From Enterococcus larvae (GTDB lineage Bacteria; Bacillota; Bacilli; Lactobacillales; Enterococcaceae), in contig NZ_JAEDXU010000004.1 in assembly GCF_017830045.1 (NCBI RefSeq), positions 186,001-250,000 on the forward strand: a stretch of 64,000 nucleotides of DNA, written 5' to 3'. Positions 26,596-33,081 of this stretch are shown piece by piece (within the stretch, counting starts at the first letter, position 1; each line of letters begins with the position of its first letter). The notes under the pieces are model-generated. The model saw only the letters and a list, made by a program, of their open reading frames with translations. It did no database searches and had not been told where the DNA came from. The position numbers were made by a program, and so were the translations under genes.

Positions 26596-29460
26596 CTATG
26601 GTGTTTCGCTGACTGTAAATAGAATAGTTGCTTTATATTCGCTCATTTTTCTATATTGGGTGCTGGAAATTTTCATTTCAAAACCATTGTCTTTGTTTTC
26701 CCACTCTTCTTCACTGACGTTATAGCTGCCATTTCTGGCATGCTGATGCGTCGTGATCACTCTTGCCTGATTCAGCTCTAGAATATCTTCACCACTATCA
26801 CTTTTGTAAACCAGCGCTTCAGGAAGTTTGTAAGAGGGATCTTCAGCAGATGTCATTACCTCAGTTACTGTTGCCGTCAAGGTCCAGCGCGTTAAGGTTG
26901 CTCGGCTGTCGCTGACCACTAACGGATTATCATACGTAGGCTTATCTGCTGTGAAGGCGCCGTAACTGCCGGTATTATGGAGCCCGAAGTCGATCTTATC
27001 CGGTGCAGAGCTCAAGATCAGGGTCCCTTTAAACTTATAGGTTACTTCGGTCCCGCCAACGATAATCTCTAGATTATCTTCATCCGTTGGTCGTTCAGCC
27101 ATGACATACTGCCGTAATTCAATGGCTTCAATCACATCAATAACATCCTGATCCGTTGTTAAATCAACGAAATCACCGATGTTGTGCTCCTGTGTTATTG
27201 GCGCATTTAGCTGTGCGCCGACTTCATTGACAAAGTTAATGGTCAATGTCGTTTTAGCACTATAGAAAATAGTGATGATCGATCCGACTTCCGCTAAATC
27301 TGTTTCAACGATATCGCCGTCAACTGAAACTTTTGTCAACTGATCGTTCGTAAAGATATGCCCGGAAATCTCGTTGATTATCGAGGTCAGATCAAAACTG
27401 TCCCCTGTGTTGTAATAAAGCGTGACTGGGTTCTTCCCATTAAAATCAGTATTGGTGCTGATGATTTTATTCGCTGCCAGCAGGTTATCATCTAAATCCT
27501 TGAACGAAAGAACAACATCTGTTTTAACCTTGACAGTTACTGTATTTGATTCTGTTTGAAATTCTTGTTTATCCGTTGCTGTGATATACTGATTGGTTCC
27601 ATCCGTTGCAGCTTTAGCAAATGTAACTTCTTTTCCTTTTACTGCACTAGTCGGTTTGATCTTATATTCAACAACCATTGTATTGTTCTCTGGACTGCCA
27701 ATAACGTTCCAACCAGTCGGTGCTCTTTCTACAGTCAAGTTATTTCCAGACCAAACAGAACTATCTACTAATAGCTCATTAGGCACTGCAGCCCCTTTGT
27801 TATAGATATATGTACTGTTTGGTACAATATCGAAGCCATTTGGAACAGAGTCAGTCAATTTATTCATTAGATAGACACCGTTTTCGGCTGCTAGCTCCAC
27901 TTGAACTGTCAGTTCATCGCCAACGATTGGATTCGCACTGAGGGCATTATTCACCGTTTTTTTCAATTCTAGATTTTTCGGTAAAACGTTGACTGTTGTT
28001 TCACCATAATTTCGCTCTGTTGAATAGGTGCTGGACATCGCAACATCATTGATAAACTCTGTTGTGTCACTTCCTACAGTGACTGAATACGTATAGCCAA
28101 AGCTCGCTCCCGGTAAATACTCGTAGTTTGTATCTTCAAATGTAAAATGATTATCTCCATCGATCGTAACAATAGGTTGTGCAACCGCACCACTATTCAT
28201 AGAATTAGTAAAATTGAATGAACCAGATACATAATTATTCGTTTGAAGGTCTTCACTGATATTCGCCTTTTTCAGAGGAATATCCATATCTTCAACTACT
28301 TGGTTCTTGACGTTGACCTGATACTCAAGTTGGTCGCCCACGTCAGCAATAGTTGCCGTTCTGTACTCTGTTTCACCTTTTGTAACATTTCGAACTTTTC
28401 GAGTAACATCAACATCTGGTTCTTGCGGTAATTTGGTGATCATTGCACCAAAGGTATTTCCGGCTAAACCATTTGAACCAGTAAATCCCCAAGTTACTTT
28501 ACGATCCCAAGTTGCTGTTGGTGTAGAGTTAAAGTACTTATCGATATCCAACTGCACCGTTTGCTCCGGATAATTATCAAATGTATAGCTCAAATTGCCG
28601 TGAATCCCATCAGCTAAAGGTTGCCATTTCACATTGATCTTTTTCCATGAACCAAACCAAGTATTCCCTTCTGCTCTTGTAGCTGGAACAGTCGGTACCA
28701 TGTGATCAAACTCGTTATAAGCCAGTGTTACTGTATTCTTTACAAATCCATAGCTGACGCTTGTTTTTGTTGAAGCAACCGCCACATGGGGCCAAGAAAC
28801 AGGGTATCCTTTGTTAATAAGCTTCTGATCAAAATTCGTTTCATCCGTACCTTGGTTACTAAATGTATCAAACTCTATGGCTACTGAATTATAGATCATG
28901 TTTGCTGTTGAAGTATTTCTTGGAAAAACCCCTAGACCTCCACCTGCTGTTCCAATCGCATCAATACCAGCAGGGTCATTTTGCATGACAAAGGTCATTC
29001 CATCCGGTACTCCCAAAGAGCCCGCTAAAACAGTTGCATTTGATAAAAATACATACGACTCAAATTCAAACGGCTGATTCAAGCTGATTTTTTGTGTGTA
29101 CCACGCTGAAGCCTTTTGATCGTTATTTACGCCATCATATAGCACAACGACATTCGGTCTTTCTGCACTCAGGTATGCATGGTTGGCATTAAAAACATCA
29201 AAGCCGCCACCAGGCTGCGGAATTTTATCGGAGGCAAATTTTCCGGCAAAGAGAAAGGCATCACGGAAATCCACTTTACTTCCTTCAGCTTCTGTCGGAG
29301 TAGCTGGTAGTCTGCCTCTCTCAGTCAAAGTCATTGTATACGTGAGAGCCTCAGAGTAAAGTGGTGCTAAGCCAAGTGCAGCTGCCCCAAAGCTTAAACT
29401 CAACATTCCAAGAACGCCTTTACGTAATAGAGCACCTAATCCTTTCTTTCTGTTTCCCAT
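26596..29460 (-). CDS. L-type lectin / MucBP surface protein with C-terminal WxL domain
   Basis: 954 residues. Signal peptide about 1-39. An L-type lectin domain covers about 60-350 (GVPDGMTFVMQNDP, GGGLGVFPR, NSVAIEFDTFSN). Isopeptide/DUF11-type beta domains lie at about 355-500 and 505-650. MucBP-like repeats lie at about 655-810 (TLTINFVNEVGAQLNAP). The WxL domain runs from about 825 to the end; its first motif is RWTLTATV, but the last (ILFTVSETP) lacks the Trp. It should bind carbohydrate or mucin. GAAAGGAG lies before the ATG. It is the first gene of the operon, 114 bp after the regulator. Confidence 0.92.
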   Translation of the reverse strand: MGNRKKGLGALLRKGVLGMLSLSFGAAALGLAPLYSEALTYTMTLTERGRLPATPTEAEGSKVDFRDAFLFAGKFASDKIPQPGGGFDVFNANHAYLSAERPNVVVLYDGVNNDQKASAWYTQKISLNQPFEFESYVFLSNATVLAGSLGVPDGMTFVMQNDPAGIDAIGTAGGGLGVFPRNTSTANMIYNSVAIEFDTFSNQGTDETNFDQKLINKGYPVSWPHVAVASTKTSVSYGFVKNTVTLAYNEFDHMVPTVPATRAEGNTWFGSWKKINVKWQPLADGIHGNLSYTFDNYPEQTVQLDIDKYFNSTPTATWDRKVTWGFTGSNGLAGNTFGAMITKLPQEPDVDVTRKVRNVTKGETEYRTATIADVGDQLEYQVNVKNQVVEDMDIPLKKANISEDLQTNNYVSGSFNFTNSMNSGAVAQPIVTIDGDNHFTFEDTNYEYLPGASFGYTYSVTVGSDTTEFINDVAMSSTYSTERNYGETTVNVLPKNLELKKTVNNALSANPIVGDELTVQVELAAENGVYLMNKLTDSVPNGFDIVPNSTYIYNKGAAVPNELLVDSSVWSGNNLTVERAPTGWNVIGSPENNTMVVEYKIKPTSAVKGKEVTFAKAATDGTNQYITATDKQEFQTESNTVTVKVKTDVVLSFKDLDDNLLAANKIISTNTDFNGKNPVTLYYNTGDSFDLTSIINEISGHIFTNDQLTKVSVDGDIVETDLAEVGSIITIFYSAKTTLTINFVNEVGAQLNAPITQEHNIGDFVDLTTDQDVIDVIEAIELRQYVMAERPTDEDNLEIIVGGTEVTYKFKGTLILSSAPDKIDFGLHNTGSYGAFTADKPTYDNPLVVSDSRATLTRWTLTATVTEVMTSAEDPSYKLPEALVYKSDSGEDILELNQARVITTHQHARNGSYNVSEEEWENKDNGFEMKISSTQYRKMSEYKATILFTVSETP

Positions 29461-29506
29461 TTTTTCAACTCCTTTCTTTTATGATTTTTGTATGCTCCAG
29501 AAATCT

Positions 29507-29530
29507 ACATACTATTTATTTCAATTTTCC
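29507..29530 (-). promoter_or_regulatory. Shared promoter/operator motif upstream of the lectin/WxL gene
   Basis: On the minus strand TTGAAATAAATAGTATGT follows GGAAAA. It matches the block upstream of the other adhesin (3448-3471) at 20 of 24 positions and lies at nearly the same distance from the start codon (47 versus 51 bp). It is the likely target or promoter used by the paralogous winged-helix regulators. Confidence 0.55.
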
Positions 29531-29574
29531 TAGATGAAAATCATCATTTAGAAAAATAGAAACCATCTTTAATT

Positions 29575-30288
29575 TTATAAAGTAGGACTAAACACATACC
29601 CTTTCGAACGAACTGTTTTAATATACTTAGGACTTAACGGATTTTCTTCAATTTTTCCTCTAACATGAAAAATGATGTTCGCGATTCTAGGCTTGCAGTT
29701 CTTCACTTCACCATCGCCCCAAATTCGTTGATACAGTTCTTCATAGCTGAGGGCTTTTTTCGGCTGGCTGCAAAGCATATCCAGAGTTTTATATTCCAAT
29801 CGTGTCAAAATGATTTCACGGTCGCCATTCAGCAATACACTTTGATTGCTTGGAATCAGCTTGAAAAGATGTGCCAATTCATCCTTTTCATTCTCTACAC
29901 GATTTAACTTCTCTTCCGTATTTGAACTATCGATATTCTTCACAGTTAGTCCATTACGTAAAATCAAGTAGAATTCATCGATATGGCTGTCCTGAATATT
30001 GGCATCCGCTCCTAATTGAAGGTAAATGATTCGGTTGACTTCCTTTGTTTGCTTCGCCGCAACCCATACTAATGCCTCAGACTGTTCTTTGATCTTCATG
30101 ATGAGGCTGCACGTTTCACTGACATGCTGCTGCTCATCATCATAAATAATCACACCATCCACCTGAGATAACTCATCATCCAAGTTTTCTCTTGTAAATT
30201 GAACAACTTCATATTTATGATTCTTAAGAACTTCTATGTAGCTTTCCTTCAAATTCCCACCTATGTTCAAAATCCCGATTTTATACAT
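29575..30288 (-). CDS. OmpR-type winged-helix regulator of the WxL operon
   Basis: 237 residues from the ATG at 30288, preceded by AAGGAGG; the frame continues upstream to 30543 but without an SD and through repeat DNA. The winged helix (REIILTRLEYKTLDMLCSQ, RIANIIFHVRGKI, KYIKTVRSKGYVF) is a clear paralogue of the regulator at 3581-4300. The receiver-like N-terminus has Tyr where the phospho-Asp is expected (DGVIIYDDE) and lacks the acidic pair after beta-1. Activity is probably set by its amount, not by phosphorylation. It is the likely activator of the WxL operon, and its upstream region abuts a recombinase inverted repeat. Confidence 0.87.
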   Translation of the reverse strand: MYKIGILNIGGNLKESYIEVLKNHKYEVVQFTRENLDDELSQVDGVIIYDDEQQHVSETCSLIMKIKEQSEALVWVAAKQTKEVNRIIYLQLGADANIQDSHIDEFYLILRNGLTVKNIDSSNTEEKLNRVENEKDELAHLFKLIPSNQSVLLNGDREIILTRLEYKTLDMLCSQPKKALSYEELYQRIWGDGEVKNCKPRIANIIFHVRGKIEENPLSPKYIKTVRSKGYVFSPTL

Positions 30289-30399
30289 TCCTTCTTCCTC
30301 CTTTTTGATATAAGTTGATACTTTTAGATTTAAGCGCAATTCGTGCAAATCCATAATTTTTTTGATAAAATACTGACCTGACATAAAATATTTTTTGTT

Positions 30400-30429
30400 A
30401 CTATATTTTCTCGTTTCATAGAGAAACAA
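30400..30429 (-). promoter_or_regulatory. Possible promoter of the WxL regulator overlapping the left inverted repeat
   Basis: TATAGT (minus strand, 30400-30405) lies 18 bp from TTGTTT (30424-30429); the latter is part of the recombinase core site. If real, sequence beyond the repeat would differ with orientation and could tune this promoter. Weak match to consensus. Confidence 0.35.
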
Positions 30430-30433
30430 GAAA
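30409..30433 (-). repeat. Left inverted repeat, recombinase core site
   Basis: 25 bp, matching the reverse complement of 31986-32010 at 24 positions. On the minus strand it has arms CTTGTTTC and GAAACGAG around the asymmetric spacer TCTAT. It lies 120 bp upstream of the WxL regulator start codon. Confidence 0.9.
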
Positions 30434-30476
30434 AGCTCCCTATCTGCCTTGATTAAACAAGAAGATACTACAAGGC

Positions 30477-30493
30477 TGACGGCAGTTGACGGT
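30477..30493 (+). repeat. Paired TGACGG element, possible integrase arm site (left)
   Basis: TGACGG occurs twice, 10 bp apart, ending AGTTGACGGT. A near copy (12-bp spacing, same AGTTGACGGT) lies at 31785-31803, just upstream of int. Both are in the same orientation, inside the inverted repeats. Confidence 0.5.
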
Positions 30494-30495
30494 GC

Positions 30496-30529
30496 AAAAA
30501 AAGCGAAGCAATCACTGCTCCACTTTTTT
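30496..30529 (-). terminator. Terminator of the recombinase gene inside the invertible segment
   Basis: A 14-bp stem with wobble pairs around GTGAT: on the minus strand AAAAAAGTGGAGCA pairs with TGCTTCGCTTTTTT. A-runs and T-runs on both sides make it bidirectional. It lies between int and the left repeat and should block read-through from int into the regulator. Confidence 0.75.
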
Positions 30530-30659
30530 CTGATACTATCCAATTTAGTTAAAACTATTTACTTTCCTCTATTCAATGAATCATCACAGCCAATTTCCCG
30601 ACTATCTCAACAGCAATTCTTCACGCTCTTTTAAGAGCAGGAGTAAAACTTTTCTACTA

Positions 30660-31766
30660 TTATTGTTCATTTATGTAACTGATTTTCTCAATAGCAGAAT
30701 GTTCCTCCAGCAAGGTGGAGTTCGTATAAACATCTAGGGTCATCTTTATGGAGCTATGACCTAAAAGAGAACTGATCGTCGCAACATTCACCCCTTGCTC
30801 CAAACAATGAGTTGCAAATGAATGCCGTAGAGAATGAAAGGGATAGGATGGGATAGACAGCTGCTTCAATAATTTCTTGAAACGATAAGCAATCATTCTT
30901 GGTTCAACGTATTTACCCTTTTGGGAGACAACAAACTCTCCATCTACTTGTTTTTTCAATTTCAATAAGTAATCAGAAAAGCCTGTTGAAATCGGGATTA
31001 CTCGTTCCGACTGTCTGCTTTTTGGCGGGGTTGCAACAACCTCTGTTCGGTTCTCTCTACCTTCTATCGTGACTCGCTGCAAGGTTCGCTGAACGGATAT
31101 TCGTTTTCGGGAAAAATCAACATCGCTCCATTTTAATCCGGAAATCTCTCCAATACGCATGCCAGTTTCCAAAGCAAGCAATATGGGCAGGTAACCACTA
31201 TCTTCTTTAGCTGCTTGGACAACATCGATTCGCTCCTCTTTTGTCAGAGCGATAACCTTTTTTACAGGCTTTGAAAAGGAAACATTATCAAAGAGATTCT
31301 TTGAACAGTAACCCTTTTTCTGAGCATCGCGTAGTGCATTTTTCAAAACCTTTACAACCGCATTAGCAGAGCTTCTGGATAGAGAACAGCATAGACCATC
31401 GATCCAACAATCGATCATTGCTTCATCAAGCTTACTTAGTCGAATTTCTCCCAAAATCGGGAGAACATGGGTAAAAAGTTTATTTTTGTAGCTAGCGTAT
31501 GTGCTCTGACGTACTTTCTTTTTTTGAATGATCAACCAGTAATTCAGCCAATCGCAAATATTGCCTGCAAATATTTCTCTTGGGTATACTTTGAACTGAT
31601 AGGCAGCTTTTTTCTTTATCAATTCCTGCTTTACTTCCTTATAGGAATGACGATAAATATAGCCATATTGGATACGCCCATTTTCTCGCTTAGATTTTAT
31701 GTAGCGTCCCTCCCATCGTCCATCTTTTCGTTTATAAATATTTTCGCCTTTTTTTGACAATGCCAT
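30660..31766 (-). CDS. Tyrosine recombinase (integrase family), probable DNA invertase
   Basis: 368 residues. An AP2-like arm-binding N-terminus (about 10-55: YKRKDGRWEGRYIKSKR), a SAM-like core-binding domain (about 65-150), and a catalytic domain (about 165-360) with an intact set: Arg in LETGMRIGEISGL, HSLRHSFATH, GHSSIKMTLDVY with the Tyr nucleophile. It looks functional. It is the only gene between two 25-bp inverted repeats; no excisionase, replication, transfer or phage gene is adjacent. This speaks against a classical ICE or prophage and for a local inversion system acting on the promoter region of the WxL regulator. Confidence 0.93.
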   Translation of the reverse strand: MALSKKGENIYKRKDGRWEGRYIKSKRENGRIQYGYIYRHSYKEVKQELIKKKAAYQFKVYPREIFAGNICDWLNYWLIIQKKKVRQSTYASYKNKLFTHVLPILGEIRLSKLDEAMIDCWIDGLCCSLSRSSANAVVKVLKNALRDAQKKGYCSKNLFDNVSFSKPVKKVIALTKEERIDVVQAAKEDSGYLPILLALETGMRIGEISGLKWSDVDFSRKRISVQRTLQRVTIEGRENRTEVVATPPKSRQSERVIPISTGFSDYLLKLKKQVDGEFVVSQKGKYVEPRMIAYRFKKLLKQLSIPSYPFHSLRHSFATHCLEQGVNVATISSLLGHSSIKMTLDVYTNSTLLEEHSAIEKISYINEQ

Positions 31767-31784
31767 TCATTCCTTTCTTTTATA

Positions 31785-31803
31785 TGACGGCGTAGTTGAC
31801 GGT
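31785..31803 (+). repeat. Paired TGACGG element, possible integrase arm site (right)
   Basis: Two TGACGG copies with 12-bp spacing, ending AGTTGACGGT, 19 bp upstream of the recombinase ATG. It matches the pair at 30477-30493. Confidence 0.5.
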
Positions 31804-31885
31804 TTACGCAACGAAAAAGCCGCTTATTCTCAAAAAACTTTCGAAATTTATAATTTTTTGAGAAAAAAATTCTTTTTAAATGGTG

Positions 31886-31891
31886 TATAAT
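31886..31891 (+). promoter_or_regulatory. Outward-pointing -10 hexamer at the right end of the invertible segment
   Basis: Consensus TATAAT reading rightward, out of the segment. No -35 of good quality is visible at 16-18 bp. In the present orientation it points toward the 3' end of the AgrA-type gene; after inversion it would point across the left repeat into the WxL regulator. Confidence 0.4.
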
Positions 31892-31985
31892 GAAAAACGA
31901 GCGGTGAAACATTCCTATTTTTTGTTATTTAGCTCATTTTCAGAAAAATATAAAAAATAATCAAACGAGCATACTTTAAAATTTC

Positions 31986-32010
31986 TTTCTTGTTTCTCTA
32001 TGAAACAAGA
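31986..32010 (+). repeat. Right inverted repeat, recombinase core site
   Basis: 25 bp including a perfect core: arms CTTGTTTC and GAAACAAG around spacer TCTAT (31989-32009). The spacer is asymmetric and occurs as its reverse complement in the left copy, as needed for inversion in place of deletion. Confidence 0.9.
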
Positions 32011-32227
32011 TTTTTTTAATTCTTTTCTTATAAAAAATAGATAGCCATCAAAACTTTGATACAAAGCCTGTTCAAGTCCAACCAGTCTCTACATTCATTT
32101 TAATTATACATTTCATTTTTTTTATTTTTTTCTAAAAATATGTTCTCCTCATTCCCAAGCGCTTCAAATTTTCTCGATAAATCACGTTTAAGATTCCTAA
32201 GCGCATGTTATTTTTTAATTTCTAAAA

Positions 32228-32286
32228 AAAGCCATTGCTTTTCTCGCTTTTCCCTAGTTAGGAAAAACGTGAAAAACAATGGCTTT
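32228..32286 (-). terminator. Terminator of the AgrC/AgrA-type gene pair
   Basis: Long imperfect hairpin with outer arms AAAGCCATTG and CAATGGCTTT and inner arms TTTTCC/GGAAAA. The left A-run gives the U-tract for minus-strand transcripts. It would also stop rightward transcription from the invertible segment. Confidence 0.8.
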
Positions 32287-32331
32287 CGATTTCGTTGTAT
32301 TTTTTAGGCGTGTCCACCCCTTCAGCAGTAG

Positions 32332-33081
32332 TTATTTCTGCGGAAACTGCTGTCTTACCTCTTTTTTCTTTCTTGTAGAAATTGGGATCTTCATTTGATT
32401 AGTCAAAATAAGCTCTGAATAATTCTTTTCTATTGCTGCTACTTTTTCTCTATTGATCAAAAAGCTGCGATGACAGCGGATAAATTTTGTTGCCAACATC
32501 ATTTCAATCTCATTTAGCGTTATCTTCATAGCGGTGATCGTCTTCTTTTCTGTATACACATAGATTTTATGGGCAACTGCCGCTTCAAAAAAAAGAATCT
32601 CATCTAAAAAAAAGGACATCATCCCATACCCAACATTTAATTCAATAATATCCTTTTGTTTGTTTCTTTTCATCGTTTCCAATTGGCTTTCGATCGTTTT
32701 TAAACAATCCGTAAGACGCTTTTTCCAATCATCAGGTCCATCCTTAATAATAAAATCAATCGCATTGACTTTATATTGGAAGGTCAAATAGGACATCTCA
32801 ATGTGCGAGGTTAAATAAATGATATAGCCTAACGGGTCCCGTTTTCTGATTTTCTTCCCTAATTCAAAACCGCTCATTCCATTTGTCATCGAATATTCCA
32901 GATCCAGTAGATAAATATTTATTTCCTCATCTACCACGAGCTGCTGAATCAATTTTTCCGGATGACGTGTCGCAGAAACTACCTTCATGTTCCAATCAGA
33001 AAAAGAACAATAGTAGCCAACCTGTCTGTTTATTTCTTTCAAGTGATTTGGATTATCTTCACAAATGTAAATTCTTACCAT
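32332..33081 (-). CDS. AgrA/LytTR-type response regulator
   Basis: 249 residues. A receiver domain (about 1-125) with the acidic pair in IYICEDNP, the phospho-acceptor in YLLDLEYS and the Lys at the expected place (VNAIDFIIKDG). The LytTR DNA-binding domain covers about 145-245 (EILFFEAAVAHKIYVYT, KFIRCHRSFLINREKVA). It overlaps the kinase gene by 7 bp. It should bind direct repeats upstream of target genes once phosphorylated. Targets are unknown; the proximity of the WxL operon is suggestive only. Confidence 0.93.
   Translation of the reverse strand: MVRIYICEDNPNHLKEINRQVGYYCSFSDWNMKVVSATRHPEKLIQQLVVDEEINIYLLDLEYSMTNGMSGFELGKKIRKRDPLGYIIYLTSHIEMSYLTFQYKVNAIDFIIKDGPDDWKKRLTDCLKTIESQLETMKRNKQKDIIELNVGYGMMSFFLDEILFFEAAVAHKIYVYTEKKTITAMKITLNEIEMMLATKFIRCHRSFLINREKVAAIEKNYSELILTNQMKIPISTRKKKEVRQQFPQK

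Larger units (their letters stand above)
31767..32331. other. Intergenic region, 565 bp: right end of the invertible segment
   Basis: It contains the right TGACGG pair (31785-31803), an 11-bp inverted repeat (31827-31837 with 31854-31864), a rightward -10 hexamer (31886-31891), the right recombinase repeat (31986-32010) and the terminator of the AgrA-type gene (32228-32286). No coding gene is seen. Confidence 0.8.

Noticed and set aside
30446-30465. Small palindrome CTTGATTAAACAAG inside the segment as an extra core site
   Set aside because: Arms are too short and lack the TTTC/GAAA part and the 5-bp spacer of the two real repeats.
30289-30543. 85-residue N-terminal extension of the WxL regulator
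   Set aside because: No SD, it would run through the recombinase repeat, and the ATG at 30288 has a strong AAGGAGG and matches the length of the paralogue.
30409-32010. Integrative element or prophage around the recombinase
   Set aside because: No excisionase, replication, transfer, phage or cargo gene, no tRNA target, and the repeats are inverted, not direct.
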